Positions 35,415 to 44,661 of a DNA stretch of 64,000 bases are shown here, in pieces. This DNA comes from Dyadobacter pollutisoli (lineage in GTDB: Bacteria; Bacteroidota; Bacteroidia; Cytophagales; Spirosomataceae): NCBI RefSeq assembly GCF_026625565.1, contig NZ_CP112998.1, forward strand, positions 6,732,501 through 6,796,500, in the 5' to 3' direction. Made by a program: the position numbers and the translations under genes. The notes under the pieces were generated by a model. The model was not told the DNA's origin. It ran no database searches and saw only the letters and a list, made by a program, of their open reading frames with translations. Every line of letters starts with the position of its first letter. Positions within the stretch are counted from its first letter, which is position 1.

Positions 35415-35456
35415 GCAACTCTGTGGTTGCAAATATATATGCAACTTTTGAGTTGC
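35415..35456. promoter_or_regulatory. Pair of GCAAC-N6-GTTGC operators for the ArsR regulator
   Basis: Two copies of GCAAC-N6-GTTGC lie at 35415-35430 and 35441-35456, with centres 26 bp apart. One sits in the promoter spacer and the other just downstream of the -7 element, 19 bp before the ArsR start. This is the layout expected for autorepression. Confidence 0.7.
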
Positions 35457-35460
35457 GCAA
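35430..35460 (-). promoter_or_regulatory. Promoter of the ArsR-SRPBCC operon
   Basis: On the minus strand, TTG (35460-35458) is followed after 20 nt by TATATTTG (35437-35430), an exact TAnnTTTG -7 element. It is 34 bp upstream of the ATG and overlapped by both palindromes. Confidence 0.75.
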
Positions 35461-35521
35461 TTTTTTGTGAAAGTTTTTTTGGAAAAAATGTAAAAATCGA
35501 AAGTGGCGCAGGGTCGCTTAG

Positions 35522-35541
35522 CCCAGGACTTCAGTCCTGGG
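35522..35541. repeat. Compact hairpin, possible terminator of the NRAMP-like gene
   Basis: Arms CCCAGGACT (35522-35530) and AGTCCTGGG (35533-35541) are separated by 2 nt. It lies 19 bp past the stop of the NRAMP-like gene, with no T tract on the minus strand. It may be a REP-like repeat and not a terminator. Confidence 0.55.
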
Positions 35542-35559
35542 TTGCGGGATCAAGCCGGA

Positions 35560-36726
35560 TCAGCCATTAAGCCCCAACACCCCCATACCAATCAAAACCC
35601 CCACAACTACCCAACCCGCCACCTGCAATGCCAATGGATGTTTGTAGCTTCCTACTAGTCGGGATTTGCGGCTGGCGATGAGGATAATGGCGAGGGCTAT
35701 CGGTAAAACGAAACCGTTTAACGTCCCCACGAATATCAAAATCCTGACAGGCCGCCCTACCAAAAGGAAGACAACTGTTGAAATTAGAATAAAAACAATG
35801 GTAAGATACGTGTGGTACTTATCCAGAAAAGGATGAAATGACCGCAAAAACGAAATGGAAGTGTAAGCCGCGCCGACCACCGAAGTAATGGCCGCCGCCC
35901 AGATCATTAGCCCAAATAATTGCTTTCCAAAACCACCAGCCGCATTTTCAAAAACCGAAGCTGCGGGATTGCCGGGATTGATTTTCGCACTCGCGAGTAG
36001 TATGCCTAATGTGGCCAGAAACAGCAGGTAGCGGATGATAGCCGTGACCAGAATACCGGTGGAAGCACTTTTGTTAACCTGTGAAAGAGAAGATTCTCCG
36101 CGTACGCCTGAGTCGAGCAGGCGGTGGGCACCTGCGAAGGAAATGTAGCCGCCCACGGTCCCGCCTACGAGGGTAAGCGTGGCGATAGGATCGAATTTTT
36201 GAGGAAAGAATGTATGTGTTATCGCCTCGCCGAGGGGAGGGTGAGAAGTGAATGCAATGTACAGGATCAACAGGATCATCAGAAATCCGAGGATTTTGGC
36301 AAAGGTATCCATGACCTTACCCGCTTCCTTAAACAGAAAAACGGTGATCGCCACGCCCGCACTCACTACCGCGCCGGTCTGCACGGGAACTCCCGTCATC
36401 GCTTCAATTCCCAGTCCGGCACCAGCCACATTGCCAATGTTGAACGCCAGTCCGCCGACTACTATCAGCAAAGCCAGAAAATATCCGAGGCCGGGGAAAA
36501 GTTCGTTAGCGAGATCCTGAGCGCGTTTGCCTGACACGGTAATGACCTGCCAGATGTTATACTGCACACAAAGATCAATGATGATCGATAGCAGGATAAT
36601 GAAGCCGAAGCTGGTCATGAGCTGTTCTGTAAACACGGTCGTCTGCGTCAGGAAACCTGGTCCTACTGCGGAAGTGGCCATCAGGAAAGCTGCGCCTAGC
36701 AGGGCTTTGGAGGATTTAGAGGACAT
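35560..36726 (-). CDS. NRAMP-like transporter lacking metal motifs (YcsG-type)
   Basis: The 388-residue membrane protein has about 11 helices and the overall NRAMP pattern. The TM1 region reads AVGPGFLTQTTVFTEQL; the metal-binding DPGN of true NRAMPs is absent (TEQL at the aligned position). TM6 reads LVGGTVGGYISFAGAHR, with no MPHN. It is therefore unlikely to carry Mn or Fe by the known mechanism. It lies 35 bp below 5-oxoprolinase on the same strand. In Bacillus subtilis the NRAMP-like YcsG sits in the 5-oxoproline gene cluster. Transport of 5-oxoproline is a reasonable inference. Confidence 0.82.
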   Translation of the reverse strand: MSSKSSKALLGAAFLMATSAVGPGFLTQTTVFTEQLMTSFGFIILLSIIIDLCVQYNIWQVITVSGKRAQDLANELFPGLGYFLALLIVVGGLAFNIGNVAGAGLGIEAMTGVPVQTGAVVSAGVAITVFLFKEAGKVMDTFAKILGFLMILLILYIAFTSHPPLGEAITHTFFPQKFDPIATLTLVGGTVGGYISFAGAHRLLDSGVRGESSLSQVNKSASTGILVTAIIRYLLFLATLGILLASAKINPGNPAASVFENAAGGFGKQLFGLMIWAAAITSVVGAAYTSISFLRSFHPFLDKYHTYLTIVFILISTVVFLLVGRPVRILIFVGTLNGFVLPIALAIILIASRKSRLVGSYKHPLALQVAGWVVVGVLIGMGVLGLNG

Positions 36727-36761
36727 CGTTTTGCTTTTTTGTTGCCACGAATTAATAAGGC

Positions 36762-39700
36762 TTACTCATTCCCAAAGCCGCCGCCGCCCGGTGTTTCAAT
36801 TGTCAGAATATCACCTGCTTCGACCATTAAACTGGAAATTCCCGGCAATTCTCTCACTACCTGCCCCGAAACCAATGTATGTTTGCCACATTGCCCGTTT
36901 GCCCCGCCATTCAAACCGTAAGGCGCAGATCGGCGATGTTGTCCGAGCAATGTTACTTGCAAAGGCGCGAGGAATTCCACTTTTCTTACGATGCCGTCGC
37001 CTCCTTTGAACTGTCCTTTTCCGCCCGAATTTTTGCGAACGCCGAATTCCAGTAGCCGTACGGGATACTTGCGTTCCAGTTGCTCGGGATCGGTAATGCG
37101 GGTATTGGTCATATGCTGGTGCACGGCTGACCTTCCTGGGAAAGTTTTTCCCGCGCCTACTCCGCCACCAATTGTTTCGTAATAACCAAACTGATCATTT
37201 CCGAAAAGAAAATTGTTCATCGTCCCCTGGCTGCAAGCCGCGAGTCCGAATGCTTTCAACAATGTATCCACCAACCGCTGGCTGACTTCTGTATTGCCGC
37301 CCACTACGGCAGGACAATGTTGCGGATCGTCTGAAAAATCGGGATGGAGGAAGCTGTTTTTGGGAAGTTGGATCTCCACATTTTTCATTAAGCCATCATT
37401 CAATGGAATTTCTTTATCGACCAGCAGCCGCAAAACGTACAGAATGGCGCTGTATAAAATCGAAATGTTCGCGTTGAGATTATTGGGATGAACTGCCGAT
37501 GTTCCGGTAAAATCGAAAATCTGCCTGGTCGGTGTGACATTGATTTTTACCTGAATGCAATGGCCGTCATCCAGGTATTCAGTGGCCTCAAATGTTTGGT
37601 TATGCAGTGGCAAAAGTGCGGTTTGCAATTGTTGGACGGTACTTTCTTTGAGGAGCGACATGTACTTCTTTACTTCTGAAAGACCGTGAATTTCTACCAG
37701 TTTCAAAAGTTGCTGGCTCCCTTTTCGCAAGGCCGACAATGCTGCAATGATGTCGGCTTCATTGGAAATAAACGACCGGGTAGGATAGGGGCCAGTCATG
37801 AAAAGTGCACTGATCGTATCCCATTGAAATTCATTGGCGCGCACCAGGTATTGCGGTAATATGACCACACCTTCTTCTGCGAGGTAAGTAGCATCCGGCG
37901 GCATAGAACCAGGAGTTTTTCCACCGATTTCCGCGTGGTGCGCCCTGTTGATCACGTATCCGATACATTGATTTTCATTGGTAAAAACACCGGAAATCAA
38001 TGTGATATCGGGCAAATGCGAACCGCCGTACCCTGGGTGATTAGTGATAATCACGTCACCCGGGCCAATAGGAATCGCCGCCCTCACAAGCCTGCCACAA
38101 ATTCCCATACTACCCAAATGCACCGGAATGTGTTGCGCATTCACAAGCAATTCACCTTCCGCGTCGAGCAATGCACACGAAAAATCCAGCCTTTCCTTTA
38201 CATTCACCGAAAACGCTGTCCTTTGCAGCTGCACGCCCATTTCTTCGGCTATAGCATTAAAACGATTGGTGAAAAGCTGCAGCGCTACTTCCTCCCGATG
38301 ACTATCCGCATCCATTTTCGAAGAAGTATCCCTGAATGCAATGGCATCTTTTTTATCCTGAATGACCAGTTTCCAACCTTTTGGAATAAAGGAAGTTGAA
38401 GTATTGTTCAGCAAAATCGCCGGACCATTGATCTGTCCTCCGGGTGTGACAGTATCCCACTCAAAAATTCCAACCGGGTCGTTCTTATTTTCTATTTCAA
38501 AAAAAGGAATAACCTGTCTGGTAGGTTGGATCGTCAGTCCGTCTTTTTTGATTGATTCAGTTTCCCTAAATGCTGTTTTTTCCTGGACTTTCAGTTTAAT
38601 GCTTTCCAGTTCAATGCTCAGGTTTTGGGGATAGTAGCCGAATTGGGTTTTGTATGCTTTCTCAAAAGCCAGTAAAGTGTCGCTACCATCGTATGCAGTT
38701 TCAATCGTATTTTCTTGCCCGGCAAAACGGAGGTATACATAACAAAAAGCAACTTCATAACCTTCCACGCCCTGCGCCCGAATGGATAGCGCTGCCGAAT
38801 GGATCAGATCATTTTTCCATATTTCAATGCGGGATTCCGCTTCTGTCCAGGGAAGCAATATTTGTTTGGAAACAATGGTACTGATCAATGCCTCGCCCAT
38901 ACCGACCGCACTGAAAAGCCCGGCGTCGTACGGAATGATGACCGTGTCCATATCCAGCAACTCAGCCAGCTGGCAGCTATGAAGCCCGCCCGCACCGCCA
39001 AAAGTAACGAGCGAATAATCGTGGGGACTAATGCCTTTTGCAACTGAAATTTTACGGATTGCATCGGCCATTTTCTCATTAGCGATCCTTTCCAGGCCGG
39101 TGAGCAGTTCACGGAATGTGAGTTTGTTGCCGGTACGTTCCTCAATGGATTTTGCCAGTAAGTCAAGTTTTGCGACTGCTGCTTCGGGGTGGACTGGTAT
39201 ACCGAACTTGGCGGCGTCCAGTTTGCCCAGCAAGAGATTTACGTCGGTGATCGTGAGTGGGCCACCTGCTCCGTAGCATGCAGGCCCCGGATTGGCACCG
39301 GCACTTTCCGGCCCTACCTGCAATGAAAAGCCGTCGAACCAGCAAATGGAACCTCCGCCGGCAGCAACGGTTTCAATGGCCAGCATGGGGTTATGGAACT
39401 CGATCCCGTCAATTTCCGAAATATATTTTAATTCCGGCTGGCCGTCTATCAATGCAGTATCGGTGCTGGTACCGCCCATGTCGAATGTGATTACTTTCGG
39501 GAATCCCAGCCGCCGGGCAAGGTTGGTCGCTGCTACCATTCCGCCGGCCGGTCCGCTTAGCAAACTGTCTTTGGCACGAAATCCGCTCAGGTCTGCCAAG
39601 CTTCCCGTACTGGTCATCACTTTGAGTGTGCCGTTGCTCAAAACGCTTTGAATATTATGAAGGTACCGGTCCAGAATCGGGTCCAGATAAGCATTCACAA

Positions 39701-40580
39701 CAGCGGTTTGCGTCCGCCGCAGGTAATGTGAAAATGGAAACAGACTGGATGATGAAGACACATATTTAACGCCATGACTTCTGAACGCATCAGCAATGGC
39801 TGTTTCATGAACCGGATTCTGGTACGAATGCAGCAAAGAAATCGCAACTGATTCGTATGTTCCGGTGTCCTGTAGTACATTATTTTCTTCAATATAATCT
39901 TGCAAAATGTTCCCGGATGCATCCAGCCGCTCATCGACTTCGAGCACATCGGAATAAAGCAATTTAGGTTCGGGAATGTTGAGTTGAAAAAGCGAAGGCC
40001 GCTGCTGATTGCCAATGTAAAGCAGGTCTTTAAAACCTTTTGTAACGACTAGCAGGGTTTTCGCACCTTTTCTTTCCAGCAATGCATTGGTTCCACGGGT
40101 GGTACCGAGGCGCATTTCAATGGGAGGAAACGAGCTGTTCAGCGGAGTTTTGGTAAGTAGCCGAGCAGCCAGCACAGGCGCTTCTTCGTTTGTCGTTATT
40201 TCAAAATCAGCCGGATGCGTGAAGGGAATGTCGTCTTCCAGCGTCAGTATTTTTTCTTGATGATCAATGGCTGCCAGTTTGCTGAATTGGGTTTGACCTT
40301 GCAAACGGAATTGATAACCAATCAATAAATCATCATTAAACTCCCAATTTGCCTCAAAACGGTACTGGAAAGCTTTAATCTTCTCAGTAATCCTTCCCCT
40401 CAAACGGCTTGAACTTAGTACTTTGATCCGGGTTTTGTTGCCAGTTGGGTCAATGGCCAGGCAGTCTGTAAAGGTGCCGCCGGTGTCAATCCATATTTTC
40501 CAGGATAGGTTATTCTTTTGTTCCAAAATGATCCGGCTTACTGAGATTAATGATGAAGTACCAAGGTAATGGCTATTCAT
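36762..40580 (-). CDS. 5-oxoprolinase, fused HyuA-HyuB type
   Basis: The 1272-residue enzyme probably hydrolyses 5-oxo-L-proline to glutamate with ATP. The HyuA half carries KIWIDTGGTFTDCLAID at about 28-45, an actin-like ATP site, and the second phosphate motif VITFDMGGTSTDTALIDG. The HyuB half begins near residue 760 with EEVALQLFTNRFNAIAEEMG and ends in GGFGNE. Fusion into one chain of this size is the form seen in eukaryotic OPLAH and some bacteria; hydantoinases usually have two subunits. The start is uncertain (M1 at 40580 or a TTG at 40526). The NRAMP-like gene follows in the same operon. Confidence 0.9.
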   Translation of the reverse strand: MNSHYLGTSSLISVSRIILEQKNNLSWKIWIDTGGTFTDCLAIDPTGNKTRIKVLSSSRLRGRITEKIKAFQYRFEANWEFNDDLLIGYQFRLQGQTQFSKLAAIDHQEKILTLEDDIPFTHPADFEITTNEEAPVLAARLLTKTPLNSSFPPIEMRLGTTRGTNALLERKGAKTLLVVTKGFKDLLYIGNQQRPSLFQLNIPEPKLLYSDVLEVDERLDASGNILQDYIEENNVLQDTGTYESVAISLLHSYQNPVHETAIADAFRSHGVKYVSSSSSLFPFSHYLRRTQTAVVNAYLDPILDRYLHNIQSVLSNGTLKVMTSTGSLADLSGFRAKDSLLSGPAGGMVAATNLARRLGFPKVITFDMGGTSTDTALIDGQPELKYISEIDGIEFHNPMLAIETVAAGGGSICWFDGFSLQVGPESAGANPGPACYGAGGPLTITDVNLLLGKLDAAKFGIPVHPEAAVAKLDLLAKSIEERTGNKLTFRELLTGLERIANEKMADAIRKISVAKGISPHDYSLVTFGGAGGLHSCQLAELLDMDTVIIPYDAGLFSAVGMGEALISTIVSKQILLPWTEAESRIEIWKNDLIHSAALSIRAQGVEGYEVAFCYVYLRFAGQENTIETAYDGSDTLLAFEKAYKTQFGYYPQNLSIELESIKLKVQEKTAFRETESIKKDGLTIQPTRQVIPFFEIENKNDPVGIFEWDTVTPGGQINGPAILLNNTSTSFIPKGWKLVIQDKKDAIAFRDTSSKMDADSHREEVALQLFTNRFNAIAEEMGVQLQRTAFSVNVKERLDFSCALLDAEGELLVNAQHIPVHLGSMGICGRLVRAAIPIGPGDVIITNHPGYGGSHLPDITLISGVFTNENQCIGYVINRAHHAEIGGKTPGSMPPDATYLAEEGVVILPQYLVRANEFQWDTISALFMTGPYPTRSFISNEADIIAALSALRKGSQQLLKLVEIHGLSEVKKYMSLLKESTVQQLQTALLPLHNQTFEATEYLDDGHCIQVKINVTPTRQIFDFTGTSAVHPNNLNANISILYSAILYVLRLLVDKEIPLNDGLMKNVEIQLPKNSFLHPDFSDDPQHCPAVVGGNTEVSQRLVDTLLKAFGLAACSQGTMNNFLFGNDQFGYYETIGGGVGAGKTFPGRSAVHQHMTNTRITDPEQLERKYPVRLLEFGVRKNSGGKGQFKGGDGIVRKVEFLAPLQVTLLGQHRRSAPYGLNGGANGQCGKHTLVSGQVVRELPGISSLMVEAGDILTIETPGGGGFGNE

Positions 40581-40646
40581 CAGGCAATCAAATTGCCAGC
40601 CGGCATTTTGTGGTAGTTTTTGGAACAGGAATGTTTATTTGCAAAG

Positions 40647-40681
40647 AATCCTGGGCACCGGCAATTCCGGCACCCAGGATT
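40647..40681. terminator. Hairpin after the 1251-residue lipoprotein gene
   Basis: Arms AATCCTGGG (40647-40655) and CCCAGGATT (40673-40681) enclose an inner CCGG/CCGG pair. It lies about 50 bp past the lipoprotein stop and between it and the oxoprolinase start. The minus-strand T tract is weak, so termination is tentative. Confidence 0.5.
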
Positions 40682-40732
40682 AATATTAAAAAAGCGATTT
40701 GCTTTATCATCAAGTCCACGCTGATCAGGCGC

Positions 40733-43700
40733 TTATAAACCCTGCTTGTCTTTCACGACTTTCATCACCCCTTTCATGAGTCTCCAGTGGCCTGGGAACG
40801 TACATACGAATGGGTAGTCGCCTATCTGGTCCGGTACTACGAATCTAAGACGGAAAGTTTGGCCGGGGTTCACCAGCGGCGAGGCTGCCAGTACCTGCGG
40901 AATGTTAGGGACATAATTTTTTTCAGCTCCGTCTTTGGCAGTGATCATTTTGTCGGCGGCAGCGCCAATGATCTCAGTCGATTTTGGCCGGCCTACTACC
41001 ACATTATGCTGCATGGCATCCGGGTTTTCAAAAACGATTTCAACGGTTTTACCGGCAATAGCCGTGAATTCCGTCACACTGAACTTCATTTCTTCACGGA
41101 TCGCCTTGATCTGCACAACCTGTACATTAGGGTCAACCGGTGCTTCGTCTTTCACGCCGTACGATTCCAGAAGCGTCGTAAACTTCGCGGTCAAATCGTC
41201 GGAAATATTAGCTTTTGCAGAAGCCAGCACTTTGCGGCTCTCGTCATTCGCAGTTTCCTTACGCTTTGGATTCCACGTGCCGAGGATTCCTTTCATCACC
41301 GCATTGCGTCCCTGCGGATCCAGTGATTGCGCCGTCTCTATCAGCTTAATCACGTCATTACCGCTTGCATAGGAAGTGTAGCCACGTGAAGCACGTTCCA
41401 GTGCAAAGTCCGAAAGACGGTCGAGGCGACGTACTTCAAATGTTTTGCTTAATGTATTGTTTTTGTTCTCATCTTTTTCAGGAACCACATTATCGACGTC
41501 GACTGTAGCAGTCACGCTTACTTTCCCTGCTTCGTCAGATGTGAAGCCAAACCCACTTCTCCACGGGCCATTGTTTCCTTCCACCAGCTTGACGGTTTCG
41601 CCCGGAGCAATACCGGTGTTAAGCTGACGGCTGATGTAATTCGTGTTCAATGAGCGGCTTCTTACGTTCACATTCACGACCGGTACCAGCTCTTTTGGAA
41701 CGGCAACACTTCCCTGGTTGGTGATTTCAATGATCACGCGGGCATACTCGCGTACATAAGGCGTAGTGGGCTCAATAGTAATGTTGGTAATCGCCAGCTC
41801 AGCAGAACCCTGCACGGTTACTTTGTTCGCCGAATGTGCATCGTGGTTCATTGTTGAATGATCCATTGCTTTGGCGGTTTCAGCTTTTTGCGCAGAGGCA
41901 TTGGATGATGCGGCCTTGCTGATGCGTTGCGCGAGGTATTTTTCACGTAAAGCACCATCATGCGAATTCAATATCGCTGCGAAAGCATCCGGCATCCAGC
42001 GGTCATCAGCCTGCGAATAAGAATCCAGTAACGCCAGTACCGCACTTTCGATTTGAGGCGTAAAAGGAATTTCGGAGAATGCCAGTAATGTATTCAAAAC
42101 AACCAACGGATCTTTGTCATGCAATGCATCCACGGCCAGTAATGACTGCGCAGTAGCAGCAGTGCGGGGCAGAACCTGAACGGCAGTTTTGCGAACATCA
42201 TTCGATGGGTGTTTCAAAGCTTCCGTTACTACTGCCAGCACTTGTGGATCTTCAAGGGCTTTTAAGCCTTCCAATGTCCACAATGCGTGAATTACGGCAG
42301 TATTCAATCCTAGTTCATCAACGGATTTGTCTTTTGCCAGTTCAACCAGTTTTGCAACAACATCTTTATTGCCGCGCTCTACCAGCAGGCGTTGCGCATG
42401 TTGTCTCCAAAGCATATTGTTGTTTTTCAAAGTCGCTACCAATTCTTCCGGGCGGTCTTTGCTCAATGTGATCGGCGTATACTTAGGTGCGTCTTTCCAG
42501 CCAATGCGGTATAGACGTCCGTGGGTAAAGTCGCGCAAATCGGTTTCGTAAGCATTTCCTTTACCATTTTCAGAACCTTTCGGCGTCGGATTATGCTGAA
42601 TGATGTAGCTGTACCAGTCTGCTACCCACACTGCACCGTCGGGACCTACTTCTGCAAATACAGGAGCAACCCATTCGTCAGCGCCAGCCAATAAGTTAAA
42701 GCCCAGGTTATCTTCAAAATCGGTGCCTTTTTTTGCCATGATATTCTGGTGCAGAATATGTCCGGTTGGCTCGGAAACGAATGCTACTTTATTCCAGTAT
42801 TTCTTTGGATAAGCTCTTGCCGTATAGAAATTATGTCCGGCTGCGGCTGTAAAACCTCCAAAAACGTCAACCTGACGCACTTTTGGCGTGATAGGCTGCA
42901 TGTCTTTATGCGTATCAGTGCTGCGGCTTCCATTATCAACCTTGCTGGCCCCGAAGTAGCGGTTTGGGATAGCACTATACCACCCGTGTGAGTTATTGGC
43001 AGTAGAACCAAACAAATCACCAGCCTCATTGAATCCTAAACCCCAGGTATTGTTGGAAGTTTTGGCAACGATTTCCATGTTGGTACCGTCCGGTTTGAAA
43101 CGGAAAAGCGCCTGGCCGAAGTTAAGAGAATCGCTCACTCCCACTTTGCCTTTGAACCCGGAGTAACCTACTGATCCATAAACCCAGTTGTCAAATCCAT
43201 AATGTAAGTTCGAAGGCCCTGCATGGGTATCGCCGGTGCCGAAGCCTGAGAAGAGGATTTTCTTCACATCGGCTTTGTCATCACCATTAGTATCTTGCAA
43301 AAACAACATATGCGGAGCCTGAGACACGATCAAACCGCCATTGGCAAACACCAAACCGGTTGGAATGCTGAGGTCGTCGGAGAATTTCGTGAACTTGTCA
43401 GCCTTGCCATCTTTGTTAGTATCCTCACAGATCAGAATGTAATCGCTACCGCCTGTATCCTTGCGTTCGTTGGGATAATCCTTGGTGATCAGTACAAATA
43501 ATCTTCCTTTTTCGTCCCAGGTCATCGCGATCGGGTGCATAACGTCAGGCTCATGCGCGAAAACGTCCAATGTGAAGTCAACCGGGATTTGAATGTGCTT
43601 TACAGATTCCTCCGGCGACAAAGGCAATTGCTGCATTTGCGGTCCGGGGCGCTGCTCGTAGTTTGGAAGTTTGGCTTCCCGGTATTCAAATGGTTTCGGG

Positions 43701-44488
43701 TTCAAAGCTGCCAATGCTTTTTTCGCATCATCGTTTACAGCCCACAATATCCCTTTTTCCAGTAAATCCTGGAAACCTGGAACACCCCAGGTACGCTCGT
43801 CGTGACCGTAAGCGGTATAAAAAATCCGTCCTTTACCATGCGTTCTCACCCAGGTGTAAGGCTCTTTTTCCTGACCAGGTCTGTCTTTTGCCTGATCTTT
43901 TTGGATCAAACGCTCGGTAAGGACGATGTTGTCAGGTTGCAATAAAGTATGCAGGTACGTCTCGTCCACCGTTTTGAATGGCTTTACACCCGCGATCGCA
44001 GGATGGTCAGGTTTGGTCCACACCGGTTGGATCGTGTCCCAGGTATGGCGCCAGAATTGTCCGCCCATGAGCTTCACCACTTCCGGGTTGTTACGGAAAC
44101 AATAGGTTGCGCAATGTATAGGAATAAAGCCTTTCCCGCTGGCAACGTAATCCAGTAATGCTTTGGCTTGCTGAGGCGCGATAGAGTCCCAGTTTGCGTA
44201 CAGCATCAATGCATCGTATTTGTTTAATGTTTCAGGATTGAGGTCATTCAGGTCATCCGTGTAGGTGAAGTTGAAACCTTTTGGGCCTAATGCCGCCATA
44301 ATCTGCGGAACGCGCTCGGCGGGTTTGTGATGGCCGTTGTCTCCCAGGAAAAGGATTTCCAGGCGGCGTGCTTTCCCGGCTTCGCTTTTGGACGACGCGC
44401 TTTTTACCGACGCGTTCTGGGAGGACGGCTGAGCGGCACAGCCCAGCAGGACAATACCAAGTATAAAGGATAACGCTTTGGTTTTCAT
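40733..44488 (-). CDS. Lipoprotein: ThuA, sugar-dehydrogenase-like propeller, HEAT, CARDB and azurin
   Basis: The 1251-residue lipoprotein has a lipobox GIVLLGC with Cys17. In order: ThuA domain (about 42-255; LEILFLGDNGHHKPAER, FIPIHCATYCF); a six-bladed propeller like PQQ/GDL sugar dehydrogenases of the TIGR02604 type (about 300-650; THAGPSNLHYGFDNWVYGS, AVWVADWYSYIIQHN); HEAT repeats (about 680-860); a CARDB-like beta domain (about 895-1010); and an azurin-like domain (1118-1251). The copper ligands are complete: His1161, Cys1229, His1234 and Met1238 (VCTFPGHWRLMKG). No CxxCH haem site is present. It probably oxidises a sugar derivative in the periplasm and passes electrons to its own copper. 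A Gfo/Idh gene lies upstream. Confidence 0.85.
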   Translation of the reverse strand: MKTKALSFILGIVLLGCAAQPSSQNASVKSASSKSEAGKARRLEILFLGDNGHHKPAERVPQIMAALGPKGFNFTYTDDLNDLNPETLNKYDALMLYANWDSIAPQQAKALLDYVASGKGFIPIHCATYCFRNNPEVVKLMGGQFWRHTWDTIQPVWTKPDHPAIAGVKPFKTVDETYLHTLLQPDNIVLTERLIQKDQAKDRPGQEKEPYTWVRTHGKGRIFYTAYGHDERTWGVPGFQDLLEKGILWAVNDDAKKALAALNPKPFEYREAKLPNYEQRPGPQMQQLPLSPEESVKHIQIPVDFTLDVFAHEPDVMHPIAMTWDEKGRLFVLITKDYPNERKDTGGSDYILICEDTNKDGKADKFTKFSDDLSIPTGLVFANGGLIVSQAPHMLFLQDTNGDDKADVKKILFSGFGTGDTHAGPSNLHYGFDNWVYGSVGYSGFKGKVGVSDSLNFGQALFRFKPDGTNMEIVAKTSNNTWGLGFNEAGDLFGSTANNSHGWYSAIPNRYFGASKVDNGSRSTDTHKDMQPITPKVRQVDVFGGFTAAAGHNFYTARAYPKKYWNKVAFVSEPTGHILHQNIMAKKGTDFEDNLGFNLLAGADEWVAPVFAEVGPDGAVWVADWYSYIIQHNPTPKGSENGKGNAYETDLRDFTHGRLYRIGWKDAPKYTPITLSKDRPEELVATLKNNNMLWRQHAQRLLVERGNKDVVAKLVELAKDKSVDELGLNTAVIHALWTLEGLKALEDPQVLAVVTEALKHPSNDVRKTAVQVLPRTAATAQSLLAVDALHDKDPLVVLNTLLAFSEIPFTPQIESAVLALLDSYSQADDRWMPDAFAAILNSHDGALREKYLAQRISKAASSNASAQKAETAKAMDHSTMNHDAHSANKVTVQGSAELAITNITIEPTTPYVREYARVIIEITNQGSVAVPKELVPVVNVNVRSRSLNTNYISRQLNTGIAPGETVKLVEGNNGPWRSGFGFTSDEAGKVSVTATVDVDNVVPEKDENKNNTLSKTFEVRRLDRLSDFALERASRGYTSYASGNDVIKLIETAQSLDPQGRNAVMKGILGTWNPKRKETANDESRKVLASAKANISDDLTAKFTTLLESYGVKDEAPVDPNVQVVQIKAIREEMKFSVTEFTAIAGKTVEIVFENPDAMQHNVVVGRPKSTEIIGAAADKMITAKDGAEKNYVPNIPQVLAASPLVNPGQTFRLRFVVPDQIGDYPFVCTFPGHWRLMKGVMKVVKDKQGL

Positions 44489-44598
44489 CTAGTTAATTTC
44501 TCTTTAATGGTTTTATTGCCAGCTTCACTTTGGACTACTATATTACTTTGTTTTTGCTTCTATGTTTGTTGTCAGCCCTATCGAGCGTTGTGCATGTG

Positions 44599-44654
44599 CC
44601 TTCGACTGCGCTCAGGCTGACAAGCATTTGTCACTAAAGGAGCGCAGTCGAAGG
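44599..44654. repeat. Inverted repeat between the lipoprotein and Gfo/Idh genes
   Basis: Perfect 15-bp arms CCTTCGACTGCGCTC (44599-44613) and GAGCGCAGTCGAAGG (44640-44654) enclose 26 nt. The arm sequence is one I recall as a frequent intergenic repeat in Bacteroidota; that recall needs a genome search. Confidence 0.75.
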
Positions 44655-44661
44655 GCGGGTA

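Noticed and set aside
36762..40580. N-methylhydantoinase or acetone carboxylase instead of oxoprolinase
   Set aside because: Those usually have separate subunits and other neighbours; the single 1272-residue chain and the YcsG-like partner favour oxoprolinase, though this is not proven.
40550..40738. 62-codon plus-strand frame between oxoprolinase and the lipoprotein
   Set aside because: It overlaps the ends of both minus-strand genes and contains the hairpin at 40647-40681; the translation has no family pattern.
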